From Asaia bogorensis (GTDB lineage: Bacteria > Pseudomonadota > Alphaproteobacteria > Acetobacterales > Acetobacteraceae): a stretch of DNA of 20,061 nucleotides. The position numbers and the translations under genes are program-made. The stretch's first letter is position 1. Every line of letters starts with the position of its first letter. Positions 6,660-13,509 of the stretch are shown piece after piece. Below the pieces are notes generated by a model, which searched no databases, was not told the DNA's origin, and worked only from the letters and a program-made list of their open reading frames with translations. The stretch lies in assembly GCA_945871455.1 (NCBI GenBank), contig CAMBXJ010000018.1, positions 1 through 20,061 on the forward strand, read 5' to 3'.

Positions 6660-7643
6660 CTACTTCTGCGCCAACCCCAACTTCTGTATCAAATCCTGCT
6701 GCTCGGCGATCAACTCCATCGCATATTTCTGATAATCAGCGGTGTCGCGATACATCACCGGTTGGGACAGATCCACCAACAGCTTCAGATGCGCCGGGTC
6801 TTCCAGGCCGGCCTTCAGCGCGTCGTGCAGTTTCTTCACGATCTTCGGGTCCATGCCCTTCGGTCCCGCCAATCCATACGGCGACGCCGAAACGATCTTG
6901 TGGCCCATTTCCAGCAGGGTCGGCGCGGTTGGAAAGCGCGGCGAACGTTGCTCGGTCCAGACGACTAGCATGCGCAGCTTGTCGGCGTCGATCAGCGGGC
7001 CGAGCCCGGTGCCGTCGGCGGCGATCTCGACGTGTTCTCCAAGAATGGCGGCGGCGGTTTCAGCCGATCCCTTGAACGGCACATGCACCCATTTGATGCC
7101 GCTCTGCAGCGCGATCTGCTCCATCGTGATATGCGGCGTGGACCCGGCACCGGACGTCGCGTAACGCAGTTTACCCGGATTGGCGCGGGCGTAATCCAGC
7201 AACGACTCCCAGGTGTTCCACGGAGACGATGTGTTGACCGCGACGCCCAGGGTATAGCCGGTCAGATGGATGATGAAGGTGAAGTCCTTCTTCGGGTCGA
7301 AGGAGACCTTCTGCATGTAGGGCAGGCGGAAGATCGTCAGCGGCAGTTGCGCGATCGTGTAGCCGTCCGGCTTGGCGGTGGCCGCCATGGTGGCGCCGCC
7401 CAGCGTGCCAGTGGCGCCCGGCTTGTTGTCGATCACGATGGGTTGGCCCAGGTGCTTGGACGCCGCCTCCGCCATCACCCGCAGATGCCGGTCGGTCGGC
7501 CCCCCGGCGGGCCAGGGCACGATCAACGTCACCGGGCGGGTTGGAAAATTGTCCGCCTGAGCCAAGGCCGACTTCGGCGCCAGGGCAGCGGCGGCGCACC
7601 AGATCGCGAGCGCGACCAACCCCGCGCGGACAGAAACCAGCAT
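6660..7643 (-). CDS. Bug-type (TctC) tripartite tricarboxylate transporter substrate-binding protein
   Basis: This encodes a 327-residue periplasmic solute receptor. Bug/TctC proteins bind carboxylates or amides and deliver them to TctAB-type membrane partners, though many are orphans, as here. Residues 1-29 are a signal peptide (LVALAIWCAAAALAPKSALA). The mature protein begins FPTRPVTLIVPWPAGGPTD, the family's first strand and ligand-binding loop. IDNKPGATGTLGG (about 71-83), RYATSGAGSTPHI and VPFKGSAETAAAILG follow. The start at 7643 has GGGAGG 6-7 bases upstream; a longer frame to 7718 would precede the signal peptide wrongly. Only 167 bp separate it from the amidohydrolase upstream, so the two are likely cotranscribed and could share a substrate pathway. 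Confidence 0.92.
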   Translation of the reverse strand: MLVSVRAGLVALAIWCAAAALAPKSALAQADNFPTRPVTLIVPWPAGGPTDRHLRVMAEAASKHLGQPIVIDNKPGATGTLGGATMAATAKPDGYTIAQLPLTIFRLPYMQKVSFDPKKDFTFIIHLTGYTLGVAVNTSSPWNTWESLLDYARANPGKLRYATSGAGSTPHITMEQIALQSGIKWVHVPFKGSAETAAAILGEHVEIAADGTGLGPLIDADKLRMLVVWTEQRSPRFPTAPTLLEMGHKIVSASPYGLAGPKGMDPKIVKKLHDALKAGLEDPAHLKLLVDLSQPVMYRDTADYQKYAMELIAEQQDLIQKLGLAQK

Positions 7644-7810
7644 AAACGACCTCCCACGATTATTGGCGCAGACGGTATGTGGCCAGGAGGCACCGCGCAA
7701 GGACGGTGTGAGCCGCACCTGCGCATGGGCCAGGAAACGCTGGGGCGGACAGGACCGGCATCCCCGCGCACATGGCGCGGAAGCCGGCCCGAATCCGTCG
7801 GCCGACCGTG

Positions 7811-9532
7811 TCAGTTCCGGCCGGCGCGCACCAGGCGTCCCGGACGGGCACCGGTTTCCTCACCACGCTCGAACACCGGCACGCCGCCGACGATCGTGGC
7901 TTCGTACCCATCCACGCGCTGCACCAGGCGCTTGCCGCCAGCCGGCAGGTCGTAGCGCATCTCCGGGTGGTGCAGGCGCAGCGACGTCAGGTCCACGACA
8001 TTGACATCGGCCTTCTTGCCCACGGCCAACCGGCCACGGTCGTTGAAACCGAAAAAATCCGCCGTTTCACTGGTCAGACGCTTGACCGCGAATTCGAGAC
8101 CAACCCGAGGACCGCGATGACGGTCGCGGACCCAGTGGGTCAGCATATAGGACGGCAGACTGGAGTCGCAGATCTGGCCGCAATGGGCGCCGCCATCACC
8201 CAAACCCAGCAGGGTCGCGGGATCGGTGATCATTTCGTGCACGACACCATGATCCCCGAAGACGTAGTTTACAACGGGGTAGAACAGCATCCGGTCGCCG
8301 TTTTTCCCGGTCAGGTAATCGTAGCAGAACTCTTCCGGCGTCAGGTTGGTCCGGGCGGCCATGGCGGCGATGGAGCGGCTGTCGTCCGGCTCATAATCCG
8401 GCGGGTCGCCCAGGACGTATTGCCGATCCCAGCGCGTGGCGATGGGGCGTTGCAGGGGCGGCAGGACGGACAGCAGTTGCTCCGACGGTTCCTCCGCCAG
8501 GATCCGTGCCCGCACGGCCGGGTCACGCAGGCGCGCCAGCCGTTCGGCCACCGGCAGTTTCAGCAACGCCGCGAAGCTGGGGCGAGCGGCGAAGGGGGTC
8601 AGGGACGTCGTCAGGCCCAGGATGATGCCGACCGGCCGGCCCGCCACCTGCGCGGTGACGTTGGCGCCGTCACTGCGCGCCTTGCGCACGTTGGTCATCA
8701 GCCGCCGCCAGCGATCGGGATCGTAGGATCGGTCGGTCAGCAGGAACCAGAACGGCACCTTGTTGGTTTTCGACAGTTCGGTGATCCAGCGGAATTCGGC
8801 GGCTTCATCCTCAAAATCGCTCAGCATGCCGTAGGTGCCGCGCCCGACCCGACCGAAGGCGCGGGCGATGCCCAGCAGTTCCTGCTCTTCGGAATAACGC
8901 CCGGGCACCAGGTCCCCGCTGGTGGTCTTGTGCTGGTCGGTGCGGGAAGTGGTGAAGCCGAACGCGCCGGCCCGCAGCGCTTCCTCGGTCAGGCGGCTCA
9001 TGGTTTCGATGTCGTCCGGCGTGGCCTTCTCACGGCGCACGGCGCGGTCGCCCATGACATAGACGCGCAACGGGTGATGCGAGACCTGCGCTGCAATGTC
9101 GATGGTGCGCGGCAGACGGTCCAGGGCGTCGAGGTAATCTGGGAAGCTTTCCCAGTCCCATTTCAGGCCCTCGGTCAGCGCGATGCCGGGGATGTCTTCC
9201 ACCCCTTCCATCAGGTCGATCAGGCTGTCGTGGTCCTTGCGGCGCACGGGGGCGAAGCCGACACCGCAATTGCCCATCAGGATGGTGGTGACGCCGTGCC
9301 AGGAGGACGGCGCGAGCACCGGGTCCCAGGTTGCCTGGCCGTCGTAATGGGTGTGGACATCGACCCATCCGGGGGTGACGAGCTGGCCGTCGGCGTTGAT
9401 TTCCCGCTTGCCGGGGCCGGCCTTGCCGCCGACCTGGGCGATCTTGTCGCCGTCTATGGCGACGTCGCCGGTGAAGCGGGCGGCACCGGTGCCGTCGACG
9501 ATCGTGCCGCCGCGGATGACGATGTCATGCAT
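7811..9532 (-). CDS. D-aminoacylase-like amidohydrolase family protein
   Basis: This encodes a 573-residue cytoplasmic metal-dependent hydrolase of the amidohydrolase superfamily, N-acyl-D-amino acid deacylase branch. The N-terminal beta sandwich starts [32 protein letters not shown] (about 58-71) supplies the HxH metal ligands H60 and H62. [11 protein letters not shown] provides C89, the bridging cysteine typical of D-aminoacylases. [10 protein letters not shown] (about 443-452) carries the catalytic Asp, probably D446. The C-terminal [16 protein letters not shown] rebuilds the sandwich. The histidines expected on barrel strands 5 and 6 are not evident: the segments read TYGMLSDF and PFWFLLTD. 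This may indicate a different metal site or substrate. AGGAG lies about 10 bases before the ATG. Confidence 0.88.
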   Translation of the reverse strand: MHDIVIRGGTIVDGTGAARFTGDVAIDGDKIAQVGGKAGPGKREINADGQLVTPGWVDVHTHYDGQATWDPVLAPSSWHGVTTILMGNCGVGFAPVRRKDHDSLIDLMEGVEDIPGIALTEGLKWDWESFPDYLDALDRLPRTIDIAAQVSHHPLRVYVMGDRAVRREKATPDDIETMSRLTEEALRAGAFGFTTSRTDQHKTTSGDLVPGRYSEEQELLGIARAFGRVGRGTYGMLSDFEDEAAEFRWITELSKTNKVPFWFLLTDRSYDPDRWRRLMTNVRKARSDGANVTAQVAGRPVGIILGLTTSLTPFAARPSFAALLKLPVAERLARLRDPAVRARILAEEPSEQLLSVLPPLQRPIATRWDRQYVLGDPPDYEPDDSRSIAAMAARTNLTPEEFCYDYLTGKNGDRMLFYPVVNYVFGDHGVVHEMITDPATLLGLGDGGAHCGQICDSSLPSYMLTHWVRDRHRGPRVGLEFAVKRLTSETADFFGFNDRGRLAVGKKADVNVVDLTSLRLHHPEMRYDLPAGGKRLVQRVDGYEATIVGGVPVFERGEETGARPGRLVRAGRN

Positions 9533-9596
9533 CTGGGTGTTGCTCCTGTGTTGCTGGGGCGGGAGGTTGGGTCAGGTTGGCGGAGGATGCAAGGTT

Positions 9597-9828
9597 TCGG
9601 GGCTTCGCCCCGGACCCCACCAGGGCTTTGCCCCTGGACCCCACCAAAGGCGCGGCCTTTGGAATGCGATTCTTTTGTCGTTTGAATTCCTGGGGCCTAC
9701 CCGGACCTATCACCGCCCCGGTAGGCCCCAGGAATTCAAACGACAATGTTCCGGTTCCAAGGGCCGTCGCCCTTGGTGGGGGTCCAGGGGGCAAAGCCCC
9801 CTGGTCGGGGTCCGGGGCGAAGCCCCAC
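9597..9828. repeat. Composite palindrome made of two inverted copies of the dispersed hairpin repeat
   Basis: The centre is a perfect 26-bp inverted repeat (9675-9700 with 9721-9746, one further pair inside) containing GAATTCCTGGGGCC. Outside it lie two inverted copies of the repeat seen at 19-114: 9599-9672 on the minus strand and 9755-9828 on the plus strand. The three hairpin modules are in matching order: CCAAGGGC/GCCCTTGG, a CCAGG...CCTGG stem around AAA, and GGGGC GAA GCCCC. The outer arms are imperfect, while the centre is exact. The element ends two bases before the NHL gene stop codon and begins 67 bp upstream of the amidohydrolase start. Confidence 0.85.
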
Positions 9829-9830
9829 CC

Positions 9831-10796
9831 TTACCCCGCCACCTTCACCAACTTCTGCAAACACCGTATCCGCGCCGGTTTCGGATCATTCGGAAACGAC
9901 CGGGAAAACGACGTAAACGCCACTTCCCCCACATAAAGATCACCCCGGGAATCCACCGTCATCCCATGCGGCGAAATGAACTGCCCCGGCCCGATCCCAC
10001 GCGGAGGCGCCGCCTGCACCCGTGCGATCATCGCCCCCTTGTTGTCCAGGATGCTGATCCGCGGCCCAATCCCCGGATGATCCCGGTTCACCGGCAGATG
10101 CGGTCCCAGCTCCGCCACATAGCACAACGGGCACTTCCCCCCCGTCATGAACAGCCCGCTCGGCCTGTGCAGATTGTTCCACTGAGTCTCATACTTGCCG
10201 TTGCCGTCGAACACCTGCACCCGGTGGTTCTCCCGGTCCGCCACATACACCCAGCCCGCTTCATCGCAAGTAATGTTGTGCGCGATGTTGAACTCCCCCG
10301 GCAACGTCCCCGGTCCGCCCCAGGAGTGTAACAACCGCCCGTCCGGCGTATATTTGTGCACCCGCGCATTGCCGTAGCCGTCCGAGACATAGATGTCCCC
10401 CTGAGGCGACAGCGCCGTGTGCGTGCAGCGGTTGAACGGCTCCCCGCTCATATAGGCGGTGGCCTTGCCGGGAATGCCGATCGTCAGCAGCACTTTCCCG
10501 TCCAGGGTGCATTTGCGCACCGAGTGGTCGCCGTCATCGGTCAGATAGATCGTATCATCCGGCCCCATATGCACGCCGTGCGCGTTCCTGAACACGCCCT
10601 CCCCCCACGACCGCAGGAACTTCCCGTCGCGGTCGAACACCACCATCGGGTGAGGCCCACGGTTGAACGCATAGACATTGTCCCAACGATCGACGCCGAC
10701 CGCGGCGACGTCGCCCTTGTCCCAACCTTCCGGCCACTCACCCCAGCCTTCCGCCGGTTGATAGGTAAAATCGCCGCTCCCCATGGTCACGCTCAT
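9831..10796 (-). CDS. NHL-repeat six-bladed beta-propeller protein (PAL-like)
   Basis: This encodes a 321-residue protein with no signal peptide. It resembles the NHL-repeat family that includes the peptidyl-alpha-hydroxyglycine alpha-amidating lyase domain. Successive blades show the D-x-x-D-N/G-x-x-Y/V-V pattern: AAVGVDRWDNVYAFNRGPHP (about 31-50), HMGPDDTIYLTDDGDHSVRK, LSPQGDIYVSDGYGNARVHK, ITCDEAGWVYVADRENHRVQVF and MTVDSRGDLYVGEV. An insertion with CPLC (about 222-225) interrupts the fifth blade and could bind metal. Enzymatic amidating activity is not proven by repeats alone. AAGGAAG precedes the ATG by about 6 bases; an upstream extension to 10970 has no propeller sequence. It is divergent from the antiporter operon. 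Confidence 0.85.
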   Translation of the reverse strand: MSVTMGSGDFTYQPAEGWGEWPEGWDKGDVAAVGVDRWDNVYAFNRGPHPMVVFDRDGKFLRSWGEGVFRNAHGVHMGPDDTIYLTDDGDHSVRKCTLDGKVLLTIGIPGKATAYMSGEPFNRCTHTALSPQGDIYVSDGYGNARVHKYTPDGRLLHSWGGPGTLPGEFNIAHNITCDEAGWVYVADRENHRVQVFDGNGKYETQWNNLHRPSGLFMTGGKCPLCYVAELGPHLPVNRDHPGIGPRISILDNKGAMIARVQAAPPRGIGPGQFISPHGMTVDSRGDLYVGEVAFTSFSRSFPNDPKPARIRCLQKLVKVAG

Positions 10797-10855
10797 GATC
10801 GCTTCCTTCCGAGTGCCCGCCTGTCGTCGTTGACGGATGCCGCCGATTATGGCTG

Positions 10856-10874
10856 GTGTCAGGCACAATGACAC
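10856..10874. promoter_or_regulatory. Inverted repeat in the divergent NHL / antiporter intergenic region
   Basis: GTGTCA-N7-TGACAC is a perfect 6-bp dyad within the 175-bp region between two divergent starts (10796 minus, 10972 plus). The size and symmetry suit a dimeric regulator site that could control the NHL gene, the antiporter operon or both. No regulator gene is adjacent, and I cannot place -35/-10 boxes confidently, so this is only a candidate operator. Confidence 0.35.
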
Positions 10875-10971
10875 GGGGACACGGCGCACGCATCCACTCG
10901 CACGGAGAAGGCGCCATGCTGACCCGGCCACCAGGGACCACAGCCGAGGCGGGGATAACCGAGGGAACAAA

Positions 10972-11448
10972 ATGCTGCGAATCCTGAGCCTGTCCGGCTT
11001 CCTGTTCGTCTTCTGGCTGGCTCTGTCGGGTCACTACACGGTGAAGCTGGTGGTGGTCGGGGCGGTGTGCTCGCTGCTCTGCGCCTGGGCCGTCTCGCAT
11101 GTCCGCGCAACCGACCACGAAGGCCACCCGGTCCATCTGCTCGGCCGGACGGTAACATATTTTCCGTGGTTGGGGTGGGAAGTGGTGAAGGCGGCATGGG
11201 CGGTGAGCAAGATCGTGGTGCATCCCACCCTGCCGATTTCCCCCACCATGACCGTCGTCCGGGCCAGCCAGCGCGGATCGGTCGGGATTGCCACCTATGC
11301 CAACGCGATCACGTTGACGCCAGGCACGATCTCGGTCGGCGTGCGCGGACATGACATAACGGTGCACGCTTTGGTCAGCGACGGGGCGGACGACCTGGAA
11401 GGCGGCGGCATGGACCAGCGCGTGACCCGGTTCGAGGGATCTGCCTGA
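10972..11448 (+). CDS. mrpE: Monovalent cation/H+ antiporter subunit E (MrpE/MnhE, MbhA-like)
   Basis: This encodes a 158-residue inner-membrane protein and is the first gene of the antiporter operon. Two hydrophobic helices (ILSLSGFLFVFWLALSG and VKLVVVGAVCSLLCAWAVS) precede a cytoplasmic C-terminal domain. The MrpE signature YANAITLTPGTISVGV is present at about residues 106-121. MrpE is needed for stability and full activity of Mrp complexes and corresponds to MbhA in archaeal hydrogenase complexes. GAGGG lies about 7 bases upstream of the ATG. Its stop overlaps the next start as TGATG, indicating translational coupling. A longer frame to 10837 is rejected because it runs through the promoter region with no membrane sequence. 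Confidence 0.92.
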   Translation: MLRILSLSGFLFVFWLALSGHYTVKLVVVGAVCSLLCAWAVSHVRATDHEGHPVHLLGRTVTYFPWLGWEVVKAAWAVSKIVVHPTLPISPTMTVVRASQRGSVGIATYANAITLTPGTISVGVRGHDITVHALVSDGADDLEGGGMDQRVTRFEGSA

Positions 11449-11783
11449 TGTTCACGGCTGCCACCATCGCGATCCTGGTGTCCCTGGGGCTGGCGGTGAC
11501 GCGCGCGATCAAAGGCCCGACGGTGTTCGACCGCGCCCTGGCCGGCAACTCGGTCGGCACCCTGGCGATCCTGCTGCTGGCGGTGCTGGGGTTCCTGACC
11601 GACCGGCCGGAGTTCCTGGATGTCGGCCTGACCTACGGGCTGTTGAACATGATCGGCACCCTCGCGGTCCTGAAATTCTTCCGCCACGGCGATCTTGCCT
11701 ATGACATGCCCGACGGCGATGTGCCCAATCAGGACATGACCGCTCGGGACATGAACCATCGGGACAGGGAGAACCAGACCTGA
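11448..11783 (+). CDS. mrpF: Monovalent cation/H+ antiporter subunit F (MrpF, MbhB-like)
   Basis: This encodes a 111-residue membrane protein with three helices: ATIAILVSLGLAVTRAI, VGTLAILLLAVLGFL and DVGLTYGLLNMIGTLAVLKFF. The conserved KGPTVFDRALAGNSVGT loop (about 22-38) is diagnostic of MrpF. Its start overlaps the mrpE stop and its own stop overlaps mrpG in the same TGATG form. The C-terminal 30 residues are an unusual hydrophilic Asp/Met/Arg-rich tail (YDMPDGDVPNQDMTARDMNH) that exceeds the usual family end, probably on the cytoplasmic side. Its role is unknown. Confidence 0.93.
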   Translation: MFTAATIAILVSLGLAVTRAIKGPTVFDRALAGNSVGTLAILLLAVLGFLTDRPEFLDVGLTYGLLNMIGTLAVLKFFRHGDLAYDMPDGDVPNQDMTARDMNHRDRENQT

Positions 11784-12109
11784 TGGCGCTGGCACTGGAA
11801 ATCGCCACCTGGGCGTGCATGATCGCCGGCGGCCTCTTCACCATGATCGGCGCGTTCGGCCTGCTGCGTATGCCGGAACTTTACACCCGCATGCATGCCG
11901 CCAGCGTCACCGACACCCTCGGCGCCGGCCTCCTGCTGGTCGGCATGATGCTCGCCGCCGGGTTCAGCCTGGTCAGCCTGAAGCTGCTGTTCATCCTCGG
12001 CCTGCTGGTCTTCACCGGACCGGTCGTGTCCCATGCGTTGGCGCGCGCCGCGCTGCATGAAAATGTCCGCCCGCGCCTGGCCGAGGACCGGCGTGGCGCC
12101 GCCCGATGA
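11783..12109 (+). CDS. mrpG: Monovalent cation/H+ antiporter subunit G (MrpG, MbhC-like)
   Basis: This encodes a 108-residue protein with three membrane helices. MrpG hallmarks are CMIAGGLFTMIGAFGLLRMP (about 12-31) and the conserved loop ELYTRMHAASVTDTLGAGL, followed by LKLLFILGLLVFTGPVVSHALARAA. MrpE, F and G form the small-subunit cluster of the Mrp membrane complex. The start is fused to the mrpF stop (TGATG), and the last bases overlap the next ATG (ATGA), so all three are probably translated in sequence. The family identification is strong; nothing is missing. Confidence 0.94.
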   Translation: MALALEIATWACMIAGGLFTMIGAFGLLRMPELYTRMHAASVTDTLGAGLLLVGMMLAAGFSLVSLKLLFILGLLVFTGPVVSHALARAALHENVRPRLAEDRRGAAR

Positions 12110-12666
12110 TGGAATCCTTGATCAACACGGTGCTGCTGACCCTGTTGGCCGCCGTCACCATCGCCATCATCCGCCAGCGCAACCTGTTCGGCATCGTCAT
12201 CCTGAGCGGAATCTACAGCTTCCTGATGGCCAGCGTGATGATGGTGCTGGATGCGGTCGATGTGGCGATGACGGAGGCCTCGGTCGGTGCCGGCATTTCC
12301 ACCGTCCTGCTGTTGGCGGCGTTGCATCTGACCCGCTCGACCGAAATGAAGCCGGTCCGCCCCAACCTGGTGCCGCTGCTGCTGTCGGCGGTGGTCGGCG
12401 GCGCATTGGTCTGGGGGACGCTGGACCTGCCCGCCTTCGGCACGCCCGACGCCGTGATCCACCGCCACGTGGCGCCACGATACCTGGCCGATACGATCAA
12501 GGAGACCGGGGTGCCGAACGCGGTGACCTCGGTTCTGGCCGATTACCGAGGGTTCGATACGCTGGGGGAAACGACGGTGATCTTCACCGCCGGCATTGGC
12601 GTGATGCTGCTGTTGCGCCCCCGACCGCGGCGGACCACGACCCGCGGCAGAGGGGCGGACACGTGA
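12106..12666 (+). CDS. MbhD/MbhE-domain protein (split C-terminal part of MrpA)
   Basis: This encodes a 186-residue membrane protein that combines the DUF4040/MbhD domain with an MbhE-like domain, usually the C-terminal part of MrpA. The first domain (residues 5-75) carries VDVAMTEASVGAGISTVLLL, with the conserved membrane Glu (E57) of this family. After a hydrophobic helix (about 89-105) and a loop, residues 138-170 read NAVTSVLADYRGFDTLGETT and then a last helix, with the MbhE Glu (about E155). In classical Mrp operons these domains are fused to a NuoL-like MrpA. Here they are separate and lie between G and B, as in archaeal Mbh complexes. The tail is basic (RPRPRRTTTR). An alternative ATG at 12109 would be one residue shorter. 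Confidence 0.9.
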   Translation: MMESLINTVLLTLLAAVTIAIIRQRNLFGIVILSGIYSFLMASVMMVLDAVDVAMTEASVGAGISTVLLLAALHLTRSTEMKPVRPNLVPLLLSAVVGGALVWGTLDLPAFGTPDAVIHRHVAPRYLADTIKETGVPNAVTSVLADYRGFDTLGETTVIFTAGIGVMLLLRPRPRRTTTRGRGADT

Positions 12667-12739
12667 GGACGAACCGGTCATCGACGATACAAGCGTCCGG
12701 GTTGCGTGCAGTCCGCCCCAGGCCGAGCACCCCCTGACC

Positions 12740-13153
12740 ATGTCGGACCTGATCCTGCGGATCGGCACCAAGCTGATCCTGCCCTTTATCCTGGTGTTCG
12801 CGCTGTACGTGCAATTTCATGGCGAATATGGCCCGGGCGGCGGTTTCCAGGCCGGCGTCATCACCGCCGCCGCCGTGGTCCTGATTGCCCTGACCTTCGG
12901 CATGCGGGTCGCCCAATCGGTCGCCCCCCGGTCCGTCATGGAGCGGATGGTGCCGTCAGGCGTCCTGATCTATGCCGGCACCGGCGTAGCGGGGCTGCTG
13001 CTGGGAAAGAATTTCCTGGACTACGCGCCCCTGGCGCATGACCCGGTGCACGGCCGCGAACTGGGTATCTTTCTGGTCGAGGTCGGCGTCGTGGTCACCG
13101 TTTGCGGCACGATGACGTCGCTGTTCTATGCGTTCGCCGGTCGGGCGCGGTGA
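12740..13153 (+). CDS. mrpB: Monovalent cation/H+ antiporter subunit B (MrpB/MnhB, MbhF-like)
   Basis: This encodes a 137-residue protein with four membrane helices and the MnhB domain. ILRIGTKLILPFILVFALYV leads to the signature loop FHGEYGPGGGFQAGVITAAA (about 26-45). A later helix pair contains FLVEVGVVVTVCGTMTSLFY. It begins 73 bp after the previous gene, the only clear gap in the operon, which contains no visible hairpin or gene. The Shine-Dalgarno is weak. The stop overlaps the next start as TGATG. The MrpB location next to MrpC is conserved across Mrp and Mbh operons. Confidence 0.93.
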   Translation: MSDLILRIGTKLILPFILVFALYVQFHGEYGPGGGFQAGVITAAAVVLIALTFGMRVAQSVAPRSVMERMVPSGVLIYAGTGVAGLLLGKNFLDYAPLAHDPVHGRELGIFLVEVGVVVTVCGTMTSLFYAFAGRAR

Positions 13154-13509
13154 TGGGACGGTTCCTCGATCACTACAACTATCTGATCACGGTCTTCCTG
13201 ATGATGGCGGGGCTCTACATCGTCATAGCCCGCGGCAACATGATCAAGAAGCTCGTCGGCCTCGGCATTTTCCAGACATCCGTTTACCTGGTCTATCTGG
13301 AACCCGCGAAAATCATCGGCGGCACCGCCCCGATCATCGATCCGGCGTTCACGGTCTACAGCAACCCGCTGCCGCATGTGCTGATCCTGACCGCCATTGT
13401 CGTCGGCGTCGCCACCCTGGCGCTGGGCCTGGCCTTGGTGGTCCGCATCAACGAAGCCTACGGCACCATCGAGGAAGACGAAATCGTCGGCAAGGACGCC
13501 GACCAGTGA
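13153..13509 (+). CDS. mrpC: Monovalent cation/H+ antiporter subunit C (MrpC, NuoK/MbhG-like)
   Basis: This encodes a 118-residue NuoK-type protein with three helices: YLITVFLMMAGLYIVIA, the loop GNMIKKLVGLGIFQTSVYLVY, and HVLILTAIVVGVATLALGLALVV. The HVLILTAIVVG motif is typical of MrpC. The C-terminus is acidic (EEDEIVGKDADQ). The start at 13153 overlaps the mrpB stop. A longer in-frame start at 13102 lies within mrpB and adds non-membrane sequence. The end overlaps the mrpD GTG start. In the complex this subunit parallels NuoK, which carries part of the lateral proton path. Confidence 0.94.
   Translation: MGRFLDHYNYLITVFLMMAGLYIVIARGNMIKKLVGLGIFQTSVYLVYLEPAKIIGGTAPIIDPAFTVYSNPLPHVLILTAIVVGVATLALGLALVVRINEAYGTIEEDEIVGKDADQ

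Noticed and set aside
7772..9685. Plus-strand frame of 637 codons
   Set aside because: It is the antisense shadow of the amidohydrolase gene, which has clear catalytic motifs on the minus strand. High GC keeps the opposite frame open.
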